NCBI RefSeq assembly: GCF_009296025.1
Contig: NZ_CP045178.1
Span: 1,054,001-1,118,000 of the forward strand
Origin: Streptomyces tsukubensis
GTDB taxonomy: Bacteria; Actinomycetota; Actinomycetes; Streptomycetales; Streptomycetaceae
Length of the DNA stretch: 64,000 bases
Direction of reading: 5' to 3'
Shown: positions 45,562 to 53,689 of the stretch, one piece after another
How the letters are laid out: each line of letters begins with the position of its first letter
Numbering within the stretch: the stretch's first letter is position 1
Notes under the pieces: model-generated
Told to the model about the DNA's origin: nothing
Databases searched by the model: none
What the model saw: the letters and a program-made list of their open reading frames with translations, nothing else
Made by a program: the position numbers and the translations under genes

Positions 45562-46696
45562 CCATCCGCTGGATCTGATTGGTGCCCTCGACGATCTGGA
45601 GCACCTTGGCCTCGCGCATGTAGCGCTCGACGGGAAAGTCCGCCGTGTAACCGTAGCCGCCGAGCACCTGTACGGCGTCGGTGGTCACCCGCATCGCGGT
45701 GTCCGTGCACAGCAGCTTCGCCATCGCCGCCTGTTTCGAGAACGGCAGCCCCGCGTCGCGCAGCCTGGCCGCGGACAGGTACATCGCCCGCGCCGCCTCG
45801 ATCCCGGTGGCCATGTCGGCGAGCAGGAAGCGCAGCCCCTGGAAGTCGGCGACGGGCCTGCCGAACTGCTCCCGCCGCGTGGCGTAGTCGACGGCCACGT
45901 CCAGCGCCGCCTGGGCGACCCCGACGGCGCACGCCGCGATGCCGAGCCTCCCGGAGTCGAGCGCGGAGAGGGCGATGGCGAACCCCTGCCCCTCCTCGCC
46001 GATCCGCCGCGTGTCGGCCACCCGTACTCCGTCGAAGTGGAGTTGGGCGGTGGGTGATCCCTTCAGCCCCATCTTCCGCTCGGGCGCCGCGGCGCTCAGC
46101 CCCTCGACGCCGCCGGGCACCAGGAACGCCGAGATGCCCTTGGCCCCCTCGCCCCCGGTGCGGGCGAGCACCGTGTGGAAGTCGGCGACACCGCCGTGCG
46201 TGATCCAGGACTTGGTGCCGTCGATGACCCAGTCGCCACCGTCCCGCGTGGCCTTGGTGCGCAGAGAGGCCGCGTCGGATCCCGAAGCCGGCTCGGAGAG
46301 GCAGTACGCGCCGAGCAGCCCCCCGCCGAGCATCCCTGGCAGCCACTCGGCGCGCTGCTCCTTGGTGCCGAACCGGGCGAGGCCGTGGCAGGCCAGGGAG
46401 TGGACGCTGACACCGAGGCCCACGGTGAGCCTGGCCGCGGCGAGTTCTTCGAGAACCTGGAGATACACCTCGTAGGGCTGGTCGCCGCCTCCGTGGGCGG
46501 ACTCGTAGGGAAGGCCGAGAAGGCCGGACTCGGAGAGCAGGGCGAAGGTCTCCCGGGGAAAGATCCCCGCTTCCTCCTCCCGCGCGGCCGAGGGTTCGAT
46601 CTCCCGCCGGGCGATGTCGCGTACGAGCGACAGCAGTTCCCTGGCCTCGTCCGTGGGCAGTTGGCGATCCACCGGCTGCGGGGCGCGATCAGACAT
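45524..46696 (-). CDS. Acyl-CoA dehydrogenase
   Basis: The 390-residue flavoprotein has the family signatures GAYCLSEPASGSDAASLRTK (FAD/substrate site) and QFGRPVADFQGLRFLLADMA. The C-terminal QVLGGYGYTADFPVERYMRE is followed by LQIVEGTNQIQRM, whose Glu sits at the catalytic-base position of short/branched-chain enzymes. It oxidises an acyl-CoA to the enoyl-CoA, passing electrons to ETF; branched-chain or butyryl substrates are likely. It stands alone, divergent from the chitinase. Confidence 0.95.
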   Translation of the reverse strand: MSDRAPQPVDRQLPTDEARELLSLVRDIARREIEPSAAREEEAGIFPRETFALLSESGLLGLPYESAHGGGDQPYEVYLQVLEELAAARLTVGLGVSVHSLACHGLARFGTKEQRAEWLPGMLGGGLLGAYCLSEPASGSDAASLRTKATRDGGDWVIDGTKSWITHGGVADFHTVLARTGGEGAKGISAFLVPGGVEGLSAAAPERKMGLKGSPTAQLHFDGVRVADTRRIGEEGQGFAIALSALDSGRLGIAACAVGVAQAALDVAVDYATRREQFGRPVADFQGLRFLLADMATGIEAARAMYLSAARLRDAGLPFSKQAAMAKLLCTDTAMRVTTDAVQVLGGYGYTADFPVERYMREAKVLQIVEGTNQIQRMVIARHLAGPESR

Positions 46697-47087
46697 GACG
46701 ACGCTTTCCTCCCTGTCGGGCGCTGCGGCGGGCGCACGCTCGGGGTGGGCGGCGCCGCCGGACTCGGTGCCAGGCCGATGTCGCCTTCCCGGATCGCGGG
46801 TGGCACGCCCCCCGCGCCGTAGAGCGGAGAGCGAGGCTGACCAGCGGCTCTGGCGCGTTGAGTATGCCCCGATCGGGGCTCCGCGTCACGGGATGTCGGA
46901 CGAGACCCCTCCCGGCGGGACTTGGTATGAACCATTGACCGCACTGGTCTAGTCCTCCTATGGTGCTGCACCGGACGCCTATCGCGTTCATGTCAAGTGA
47001 CCGTGCCGTCCCTGGACATGACGGCCTTCGGCGTCCAGGAACCACCGCACCACATCCCACCGCCCACCTCCCCCACGAGGAGGCATC
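46697..47087. other. 391-bp divergent regulatory region, dehydrogenase/chitinase
   Basis: Apart from the chitinase promoter and DasR-like site at 46935-46964 and the AGGAGG ribosome site near 47080, I see no further elements. The acyl-CoA dehydrogenase promoter must lie in the left half but has no recognisable boxes. Confidence 0.5.
46935..46964 (+). promoter_or_regulatory. Chitinase promoter with DasR-like operator in the spacer
   Basis: TTGACC (46935-46940) and TATGGT (46959-46964) are spaced 18 bp. Within lies ACTGGTCTAGTCCT (46943-46956), close to the DasR consensus centred on GGTCTAGACC. DasR, the GlcNAc-responsive GntR repressor, blocks many chitinase promoters in this way. Confidence 0.75.
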
Positions 47088-48368
47088 ATGTTCGGCCAGC
47101 ACCGTCGGCGCGCCCGGTTGCGCGCGCTCATATCCACCGCTTGTTGCGCGGTACTCGGCGCGGGGCTGCTCGCGGGGGCGGGCTCAGCCGCCGCGGGCGA
47201 ACCCCACTCCCCCGCCAAGGCCGCGGCCGGCTCCCCCTCCCGGGCCGCGGCAGGCTCCGCGGCGGCGGGCTCCAAAGTCGTCGGTTACTTCACCGACTGG
47301 AGCGTCTACGACCGTGATTACCACGTGAAGAACGTCGAGACCTCGGGCTCGGCCGACAAGCTCACCCACATCAACTACGCCTTCGGCAACGTCACCGGCG
47401 GCAAGTGCGCCATGGGTGACGGCTACGCGGCGACCGACAAGGCGTACACGGCCGACCAGTCCGTGGACGGCGTGGCCGACAGCTGGGACCAGCCGCTGCG
47501 TGGCAACTTCAACCAGCTCCGCGAGCTGAAGAAGCTGCACCCCGACCTGAAGATCCTCTGGTCCTTCGGTGGCTGGACCTGGTCGGGCGGGTTCGGCGAG
47601 GCGGCGAAGGATCCCGCCGCCTTCGCCCAGTCCTGCTACGACCTCGTCGAGGACTCCCGCTGGGCGGACGTCTTCGACGGGATCGACATCGACTGGGAGT
47701 ACCCGAACGCCTGCGGGCTCAGCTGCGACACGAGCGGCAGGGACGCCTTCAAGGACGTGGCCGCCGCGCTGCGCGCCAAGTTCGGCGGCGACAACCTCGT
47801 CACGGCCGCGATCACCGCCGACGCCTCCGAGGGCGGGAAGATCGACGCCGCCGACTACGCGGGCGCCGCACAGTACTTCGACTGGTACAACCCGATGACG
47901 TACGACTATTTCGGCGCCTTCGACGCGAAGGGGCCCACCGCCCCGCACTCGCCGCTCACGTCCTACCCGGGCATCCCGAAGGACGGCTACAACTCGTCCG
48001 ACACCATCGCCAAACTCAAGGGCCTGGGTGTCCCCGCCGACAAACTCCTGCTGGGGATCGGCTTCTACGGCCGGGGCTGGACAGGCGTCACGCAGGACGC
48101 GCCTGGCGGTACGGCGACGGGTGCGGCGGCAGGCACCTACGAGGCGGGCATCGACGACTACAAGGTGCTCAAGACCTCCTGCCCCGCCACCGGCACGGTG
48201 GGCGGCACGGCCTACGCCCACTGCGGCGACAACTGGTGGAGCTACGACACCCCCGCGACCATCGCGGGAAAGATGGACTACAAGAACCAGCAGGGCCTGG
48301 GGGGCACGTTCTTCTGGGAGCTGAGCGGTGACACGGCCGACGGGGAGCTGATCCACGCGATCAAGTGA
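47088..48368 (+). CDS. Secreted GH18 chitinase
   Basis: The 426-residue protein has a Sec signal peptide (basic RRRARLRALI, then a hydrophobic core to about residue 36). A linker rich in Ala/Gly/Ser follows, and then a GH18 catalytic domain from residue 62. Motif FDGIDIDWEYP has the catalytic Glu204; SFGGWTWSGGF and YNPMTYDYFGAF line the cleft. No chitin-binding module is visible, so it may act on soluble or amorphous chitin. AGGAGG precedes the ATG. Position suggests the counterpart of the S. coelicolor chitinase next to SCO1428. DasR control is likely. Confidence 0.94.
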   Translation: MFGQHRRRARLRALISTACCAVLGAGLLAGAGSAAAGEPHSPAKAAAGSPSRAAAGSAAAGSKVVGYFTDWSVYDRDYHVKNVETSGSADKLTHINYAFGNVTGGKCAMGDGYAATDKAYTADQSVDGVADSWDQPLRGNFNQLRELKKLHPDLKILWSFGGWTWSGGFGEAAKDPAAFAQSCYDLVEDSRWADVFDGIDIDWEYPNACGLSCDTSGRDAFKDVAAALRAKFGGDNLVTAAITADASEGGKIDAADYAGAAQYFDWYNPMTYDYFGAFDAKGPTAPHSPLTSYPGIPKDGYNSSDTIAKLKGLGVPADKLLLGIGFYGRGWTGVTQDAPGGTATGAAAGTYEAGIDDYKVLKTSCPATGTVGGTAYAHCGDNWWSYDTPATIAGKMDYKNQQGLGGTFFWELSGDTADGELIHAIK

Positions 48369-48433
48369 CGCGACCGCCGGGCCGGGCGGCTCCGGGCCGG
48401 AGCACTCCGGGCCCGCGGTCGGCGGGCCCGCGG

Positions 48434-48488
48434 TCCACACACCCGAGGGGCGGGCGGCCATGGGGCGCGCGCCCCTCGGGTGTGTGGA
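48434..48488. terminator. 19-bp perfect hairpin after the chitinase gene
   Basis: TCCACACACCCGAGGGGCG (48434-48452) pairs perfectly with its complement at 48470-48488 around 17 bases. It lies 65 bp after the chitinase stop and before the convergent TetR gene. GGCGGGCCCGCGG also recurs at 48411-48433. Confidence 0.9.
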
Positions 48489-48624
48489 GGGGCGCCTCCG
48501 GTCACGTCGGGCTCCGCGGCGGCGCGGATCGCGGCCCGTCAGCGGGGACAGGGCTTCCCCCGCAGCGCCGCCCCGCCGGTCACCTGGCGGAATCCGGCGC
48601 TCCCGCGGTCAGCCGTCCACCCGT

Positions 48625-49272
48625 TCAGTCCCCGTCCGGCGCCGGGCAGCCCGGCGTGAACTCCTCGACGGCCTGGAGTGTGCCCTCCAGGGTGCGCACC
48701 AGCAGGCGCCGCACCGTGTCCCGGTCGGGTTCGCCCCGGCCCAGCCAGTCGAGCGTGACGCCCTCGACGCTCCACAACCAGCCGAGCAGGGCGAGCCTGG
48801 CCGTCGGCGGCAGATCACGGTGGCCGTAGGCCCCTTCGGCGATCACATCGATCATGGCCTCCCGCACGCCGTCCCTGATGGCGCGCACCTCCACGTCGAA
48901 GCCGACGCCGCCGCTGACGAGGGTGCGGTAGGCGGACCTGTGCCGCTCGGCGTAGGACAGGTAGCCGTCGACGGTGCGATGGGCCCGTTCGCCCGGCGGC
49001 AGCTCCTCGACGCTCTCCGCGCGGGCGATCAGTCCGCCCACCGCGTCCTCGACGATCGCCAGGTAGTAGCCGCGTTTACTGGTGAAGTAGTAGTAGATGA
49101 GCCCTTTGGCGACCTGGGCCTCGCGGGCGATGTCGTCCATGGAGAGGGCGTCGTACGGAGTGTCGGCGAAGAGGGAACGGCCGACGGCGAGGAGTTCCGC
49201 ACGGCGGGCCCTGGCGCGCTCCGCACCGTGTCGCGGCCGACCTGCGACATCGCGCTGCTGATCGGTCTTCAC
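48625..49272 (-). CDS. TetR-family transcriptional regulator
   Basis: The 215-residue protein has the TetR N-terminal HTH: LLAVGRSLFADTPYDALSMD, IAREAQVAKGLIYYYFTSKR. A helical ligand domain follows, with YLSYAERHRSAYRTLVSGG and LLGWLWSVEGVTLDWL. The GTG at 49272 fits the usual short lead; upstream codons look non-coding. It is divergent from the GntR/MFS pair and could bind the duplicated palindromes at 49518-49562. Confidence 0.88.
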   Translation of the reverse strand: MKTDQQRDVAGRPRHGAERARARRAELLAVGRSLFADTPYDALSMDDIAREAQVAKGLIYYYFTSKRGYYLAIVEDAVGGLIARAESVEELPPGERAHRTVDGYLSYAERHRSAYRTLVSGGVGFDVEVRAIRDGVREAMIDVIAEGAYGHRDLPPTARLALLGWLWSVEGVTLDWLGRGEPDRDTVRRLLVRTLEGTLQAVEEFTPGCPAPDGD

Positions 49273-49623
49273 ATCGCGTCCTGGTCTGGCGGCGGCACCG
49301 GATCCCGGCAGTATGGCAGAGCGGCCCCCGACGGCCGGGCGGGCCGCGCGGACCTCGCGCCACTGGTGGGAAGAGCCTCCGGATGCCGCGGCGGGGCTGT
49401 CCCGGGTAAGCCCCAGCGGCCGGTCTCGACCATGACGGAGTGCCTCTGCCCCGCTGCCTGCCATCAGTCCGCCAGCCATCTTCCACCCCATCTGAACAGG
49501 TAGGACACCCTCGCACGTACAAACATGGGATGTTAGGAGGACTACAAACATGGGATGTTAGGGTCTCTTAAGTTCCCGCGTGGGACGGCTGAACAATCGA
49601 GGTAGTTGAGTTACGGAGGCGGC
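49273..49623. other. 351-bp divergent regulatory region
   Basis: The region lies between the TetR gene and the GntR gene. Its right third is AT-richer than the surroundings and contains the duplicated operator-like sequence at 49518-49562 and a GGAGG ribosome site at 49615. The left part holds no convincing feature. Confidence 0.5.
49518..49562. promoter_or_regulatory. Duplicated operator: two 20-bp copies containing AACAT-N3-ATGTT
   Basis: The 20-mer TACAAACATGGGATGTTAGG occurs identically at 49518-49537 and 49543-49562, a 25-bp period. Each copy contains the inverted repeat AACAT-GGG-ATGTT. The sites are 62-106 bp upstream of the GntR start and about 250 bp upstream of the divergent TetR start. 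Either regulator could be the binder. Confidence 0.75.
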
Positions 49624-50361
49624 GTGCCCATCAAGGCCACCGAACGGTCCAGTCTGGTCGACCGTGTGATCGAGCAGTTGCAGACCCTGATCGAGTCGGG
49701 AGAGTGGCCGGTCGGGACGAAGATCCCCGCCGAGCCCGTGCTCGTGGATCTCCTGGGCGTCGGCAGGAACACGGTGCGGGAATCCGTACGGGCCCTGGTG
49801 CACAGCGGCATGCTGGAGGCGCTCCAGGGCGACGGGACCTATGTCCGGGCCGCCGACGATCTCGGCGCCGCCCTGCTGCGCCGCCTGCGGCGCGCGGGCC
49901 ATCTTGAGGCGCTCGAAGTCCGCGCCGGTCTCGAAAGGGACGCGGCCAGGCTCGCCGCGCTCCGGCGCACCCCGGAGGATGTGGTGGCACTCCGCGAGGC
50001 ACTGCGCCGGCGCGGCGAGAGCTGGCGCGCCGAGCGGGCCGATGCCTTCATCGACGACGACGTCGCCTTCCACCGGGCGGTCGTCGCCGCCGCGCACAAC
50101 GGCATGCTCAAGGATCTCTACAACCACCTCACGGAGGGGCTGCGCGCGGCGGTCGCCGCGGTGGCCCACGCACCCCTGCCCCCGGGCCAGCGATTCCAGC
50201 TCGATTCGCACGCCGACCTGGTCGACGCGATCGAGGCGGCCGACGCCGACGCGGCTGTCGCGTGTGTGGCCCGGTACATCGACGAGACCATCTCGTCCGT
50301 ACGGCAACTCCAGGACGCCGATCCGCTGCCCGGATCCCCCCACCCTCACGAGAGGAGCTGA
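49624..50361 (+). CDS. FadR-subfamily GntR regulator
   Basis: The 245-residue protein has a GntR winged helix (LVDRVIEQLQTLIESGEWPV, PVLVDLLGVGRNTVRESVRA). The FadR/FCD all-helical effector domain has its typical metal/ligand residues in DDVAFHRAVVAAAHNGML and SHADLVDAIEAADADAA. GTG 49624 follows GGAGG at good spacing. The MFS gene starts 4 bp after the stop, so this is probably a local regulator of the transporter. Confidence 0.92.
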   Translation: MPIKATERSSLVDRVIEQLQTLIESGEWPVGTKIPAEPVLVDLLGVGRNTVRESVRALVHSGMLEALQGDGTYVRAADDLGAALLRRLRRAGHLEALEVRAGLERDAARLAALRRTPEDVVALREALRRRGESWRAERADAFIDDDVAFHRAVVAAAHNGMLKDLYNHLTEGLRAAVAAVAHAPLPPGQRFQLDSHADLVDAIEAADADAAVACVARYIDETISSVRQLQDADPLPGSPHPHERS

Positions 50362-50365
50362 ACCA

Positions 50366-51652
50366 GTGGACAGCACCCGTACGCAGGACCCCGCCGCGCG
50401 AGGTTCCCGCCACTCCCCCGACCCGCTGCCTCCCGACCCGTCGGCCACGACGTCCACCGGCGTCCACCTCGCCATCGGCGTCATCCTGCTGGCGCTCAAC
50501 CTGCGCCCCGCGCTGGTGGCCGTCTCTCCGATGCTGGACGCCATCCGCACCGATACGGGTATGTCGGCCACCACGGCCGGCCTGCTGACCACCCTGCCCC
50601 TGCTCTGTTTCGGGCTGCTGTCGCCGCTGGCCCCGCGAATGGGCCGCAGGTTCGGGATGGAGCCCGCCCTGCTCGGCGCCATGGTGCTGGTCTGCGGCGG
50701 CACGGCGCTCAGGCTGCTGCCGTCGATGGTCGCCCTCCTCGGGGGCACGGTCATCGTCGGCGCCGGCATAGCCGTGGCCAACGTGCTGCTGCCCGGCGTG
50801 ATCAAGCGCGACTTCCCGAGCCGTGTCGGCCTGATGACCGGCCTCTACTCGATGTCCCTCTTCGGCGGGGCCGCGCTCGCCGCCGGTATCACCGTGCCCC
50901 TTGGTGACGCCATCGGGCTGAGCTGGCGTCCCACGCTCGCGCTCTGGGGCGTACTCGGCCTGGTGGCCCTCGCCGTCTGGCTGCCGCAGACGCGCAGGCA
51001 CAGCCGCGTCAGCGCCGCGGAGGCCAGTGGCGCCGCGCATCCGGTACGGGGGATGTGGCGCCACCCCGTGGCCTGGCTGGTCACCGCCTTCATGGGCCTT
51101 CAGTCGCTGACGTACTACGCGGCGACCGCCTGGCTGCCCACGATCTTCACCGACGCGGGCATGGCGCAGGGCACCGCGGGCTGGATGCTCTCCTTCTCCA
51201 GTCTGCTGGGTATCGCGGGAGCCTTCCTCGCCCCCGTGCTGGCCGCCCGCCTGGGGCGCCCGGGAGCCGTCGCCGCGTTCGGCGCGCTGCTGATCATCTG
51301 CGGTTTCGCGGGGATGGCCACGGCCCCTGTCGGGGGCGCCTACCTCTGGATGGCGATGCTGGGCCTCGGTCAGGGAGCGAGCATCAGCCTCTCCATGCTC
51401 TTCATCGTCCAGCGTGCCCCCGACACCCGGCATGCCGCGCAACTGTCGAGCATGGCTCAGACGTTCGGCTACCTCCTGGCGGCGACGGGCCCGCTGGCGC
51501 TGGGCGCCGTCCACGAACTCACCGGAGCGTGGACGGTCCCGCTCATCGTCCTCATGGTGGTGCTGGTCCCGCAGGGACTCGCGGGCCTGGGCGCCGCGCG
51601 GGACCGCCACGCGGCGCCAGCACAGAGGGGCGACAGCGTCACTGGAGGCTGA
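50366..51652 (+). CDS. CynX/NimT-type MFS transporter
   Basis: The 428-residue protein has twelve predicted membrane segments. The CynX-type start is LAIGVILLALNLRPALVAVS, with MSATTAGLLTTLPLLCFGLL after it. LPGVIKRDFPSRVGLMTGLY and GLQSLTYYAATAWLPTIF are also typical. Family members move cyanate, nitroimidazoles or unknown small anions. GTG 50366 follows GAGAGGAGCTG, which lies within the end of the GntR gene, so the two are coupled. Confidence 0.9.
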   Translation: MDSTRTQDPAARGSRHSPDPLPPDPSATTSTGVHLAIGVILLALNLRPALVAVSPMLDAIRTDTGMSATTAGLLTTLPLLCFGLLSPLAPRMGRRFGMEPALLGAMVLVCGGTALRLLPSMVALLGGTVIVGAGIAVANVLLPGVIKRDFPSRVGLMTGLYSMSLFGGAALAAGITVPLGDAIGLSWRPTLALWGVLGLVALAVWLPQTRRHSRVSAAEASGAAHPVRGMWRHPVAWLVTAFMGLQSLTYYAATAWLPTIFTDAGMAQGTAGWMLSFSSLLGIAGAFLAPVLAARLGRPGAVAAFGALLIICGFAGMATAPVGGAYLWMAMLGLGQGASISLSMLFIVQRAPDTRHAAQLSSMAQTFGYLLAATGPLALGAVHELTGAWTVPLIVLMVVLVPQGLAGLGAARDRHAAPAQRGDSVTGG

Positions 51653-51755
51653 GGGCGAGGAGGCGGCGGGGCCTTCGGCCCTGGTGGGCCTGGTCGCGCG
51701 AACCGGCCTGTGCCGGGGAGGCCGCGGACGTCCCCACCGGCCGCCCCTCCCGCCC

Positions 51756-52532
51756 CTACTTGCTCCCGGGGCGCCGGGTGAGCACGAGCGGGCCGTCCTC
51801 GGTGACGGCGACCGTGTGCTCGGAGTGCGCGGTACGCGAGCCGTCCGCCGAGCGGATCGTCCAGCCGTCCGGGTCGTAGACGATCTTGTCGGTGCCTGCG
51901 GCGAACCACGGCTCGATCGCGATCGTCAGTCCCGGACGGAGCTTCCAACCCCGGCCGGGGCGGCCGTCGTTGGGGATGTGGAGCTCCTCGTGCATCGTGC
52001 GGCCGATACCGTGCCCGCCGAACTCCAGATTGACCGGGTAGCCGTACTCGGCGGCGACCGCTCCGATGGCAGCCGAGATGTCCCCGAGCTTGTTGCCCGG
52101 CAGGGCGACCTTGATCGCGGCTTCCAGAGCGACCTCGGTGGCCTCGATCAGCCGCAGGTCCTCCTTGGCCGGGGTGCCGGCGACGACGGAGTAGGCCGAG
52201 TCGGCGGCCCAGCCGTCGACCATCACCGCCATGTCCATGGTCAGCAGGTCCCCGTCGCGCAGCTTGTAGCTGTGGGGCAGTCCGTGCAGCACGGCGTCAT
52301 TGACCGAGAGGCACACCACGTTACGGAACGGGCCCTTGCCGAACGAGGGCTCGTAGTCCCAGTAGCACGACTCCGCGCCGCGCTCCTTGATCCTGCGGCG
52401 GGCATGGTGCTCCAGATCCATCAGGTTGACGCCGACCTTCGCGAGGTCACCGAGCTCGGCCAGCACCTGACCGAGAAACTCTCCGGTGACGTGCATGCGC
52501 GCGATGTCTTGGGGGGTTTTGTGCTCGATCAC
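51756..52532 (-). CDS. map: Type I methionine aminopeptidase
   Basis: The 258-residue enzyme removes the start methionine from nascent proteins. The metal ligands are visible: DMAVMVDGWAADSAYS (two Asp), EFGGHGIGRTMHEE (His), AIEPWFAAG (Glu) and SEHTVAVTEDG (Glu). GTG 52532 is preceded by GAGGAACA. Streptomyces usually carry more than one map; this copy is divergent from a small Xre-like gene, a pairing I recall from related genomes. Confidence 0.95.
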   Translation of the reverse strand: MIEHKTPQDIARMHVTGEFLGQVLAELGDLAKVGVNLMDLEHHARRRIKERGAESCYWDYEPSFGKGPFRNVVCLSVNDAVLHGLPHSYKLRDGDLLTMDMAVMVDGWAADSAYSVVAGTPAKEDLRLIEATEVALEAAIKVALPGNKLGDISAAIGAVAAEYGYPVNLEFGGHGIGRTMHEELHIPNDGRPGRGWKLRPGLTIAIEPWFAAGTDKIVYDPDGWTIRSADGSRTAHSEHTVAVTEDGPLVLTRRPGSK

Positions 52533-52562
52533 TGTGTTCCTCGATTCCCGGTACGACCGACA

Positions 52563-52604
52563 GGTATATTTATACCAGTGGCTTGAGCGAGTGGTTGCCA
52601 CTGG
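52563..52604. promoter_or_regulatory. AT-rich promoter/operator between map and the Xre-like gene
   Basis: GGTATA-TT-TATACC (52563-52576) is an inverted repeat that also offers a -10 box for map on the minus strand. CCAGTGG (52575-52581) and CCACTGG (52598-52604) form a second inverted repeat, and AGTGG-TTG-CCACT a third. These nested palindromes may bind the divergent Xre-like protein. Confidence 0.55.
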
Positions 52605-52630
52605 ATTACCCGCACCCCTAGCATGTGGGC

Positions 52631-52897
52631 ATGGTTCGCTACCCGCTCGCGCCCGACCAGATCGAGGCGGGCCGACGTCTCGGGGCGGCATTGCGCCGCG
52701 CCCGCGCCGGACGCAACCCCGCCGAAGTGGCCCTGGCGGCCGAGATCTCGCCGGAGACCCTCCGCAAGATCGAGACCGGCCGGATGCCGACGCCGGCGTT
52801 CGGCACCGTCGTCCGACTCAGCGAGGCACTCGGGGTCCCCCTCTCAGAACTGGCCGTCGCCTGGCGCACCGACCCCGCCCTGAGCCGGGTCTCCTAG
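52631..52897 (+). CDS. Xre-family helix-turn-helix regulator
   Basis: The 88-residue protein consists mainly of a lambda-repressor-like HTH: GRRLGAALRRARAGRNPAEV, EISPETLRKIETGRMPTPAF, TVVRLSEALGVPLSELAVAW. It probably acts as a dimer on the palindromes upstream. ATG 52631 is chosen; GTG 52625 would add two residues. The stop codon TAG shares its last two bases with the left end of the MITE-like element, so insertion may have trimmed or replaced the original C-terminus. Confidence 0.85.
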   Translation: MVRYPLAPDQIEAGRRLGAALRRARAGRNPAEVALAAEISPETLRKIETGRMPTPAFGTVVRLSEALGVPLSELAVAWRTDPALSRVS

Positions 52898-53072
52898 GGC
52901 GTGTTTCGAAAGTAGCGTCGTCCGCCCGGAGGGCGGGGCCCGCGGCGTCTGGTGCGGTGCATCGCAAGGCGGAGGGTCGTCCGCGTACTGGGTGTACGTG
53001 GGCGATCCCGACAACGCGGCGAGGTGCCGTGCCAGGCGTCGCGGGCCAGACGGGACTTTCGAAACACGCCCT
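52896..53072. mobile_element. 177-bp MITE-like element with 18-bp perfect terminal inverted repeats
   Basis: AGGGCGTGTTTCGAAAGT (52896-52913) is the exact reverse complement of ACTTTCGAAACACGCCCT (53055-53072). Further inside, GCCCGCGGCGTCTGG and the complement of CCAGGCGTCGCGGGC pair imperfectly, so the whole element can fold. It has no coding capacity. Size, terminal repeats and lack of a transposase gene fit a non-autonomous MITE. No clear target-site duplication is seen. Confidence 0.85.
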
Positions 53073-53174
53073 GGGGTCCCTGGCCCGAGCGAGGGCGGAG
53101 CCGATCCCCTTACCCGAGGACCCGAGGCGTACGCCCGCGATCCCCGCGCCCCCGTACCCCCCGTGCCCCCGCGC

Positions 53175-53609
53175 TCAGACCACCTTGAGCTGCCTGAGCA
53201 TGTGCAGCGCGTCGGAGTTGAGCCAGTACTCGACGAACTTTCCGTCCCGCACCAGGAGTGTGTCGGTGCCGGTGAAGGTGACCACGGTGCCGGGGTCGGC
53301 CTTGGCGCCCGGGAAGCCGCCCTGGTAGGTACCGGTGGCGGTCCAGCGCACGGACAGATAGGCGCCGTCGCTCAACGGCGGCACCTCGACGGCGAACTCC
53401 AGGTCGGGAAAGGCCGCACGGCCGTGACCGATCCAGGCGACCAGGCCGTCGACCCCGCGTATGGAGCCGCTGTCGCCGCCGTCGATGAGTACGGTGTGGG
53501 GGCGGAAGTCCTCCGAGACGATGGCGGGCGCCAGCGAGTGATCGCCGTTCCACAGCCTGAGCCAGGCGTCGAGCATGGTTTTCGGGTCGGAGGTCTTGGC
53601 GGTGGTCAT
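53175..53609 (-). CDS. SnoaL-like (NTF2-fold) protein
   Basis: The 144-residue protein has SnoaL/ketosteroid-isomerase-like features: MLDAWLRLWNGDHSLAPAIV, VDGLVAWIGHGRAAFPDLEF and VRWTATGTYQGGFPGAK. The last part is RDGKFVEYWLNSDALHMLRQ. This fold serves in polyketide cyclases and many uncharacterised enzymes. The ATG at 53609 follows GAGAGGAAC. It lies 80 bp downstream of the oxidoreductase gene on the same strand, probably as one unit controlled by the TetR at 54834. Confidence 0.86.
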   Translation of the reverse strand: MTTAKTSDPKTMLDAWLRLWNGDHSLAPAIVSEDFRPHTVLIDGGDSGSIRGVDGLVAWIGHGRAAFPDLEFAVEVPPLSDGAYLSVRWTATGTYQGGFPGAKADPGTVVTFTGTDTLLVRDGKFVEYWLNSDALHMLRQLKVV

Positions 53610-53689
53610 GAGAGTTCCTCTCGGATCGGCACATGAGTAAAGGGGCAAGTGAGTAAGGGGCGGCGGAGACGGGGAAATTCGCAGGAGCG

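Noticed and set aside
52896-53072. Structural RNA gene in the foldable stretch after the Xre-like gene
   Set aside because: The perfect terminal inverted repeats and stop-codon junction fit a MITE better than an RNA gene; no promoter is seen.
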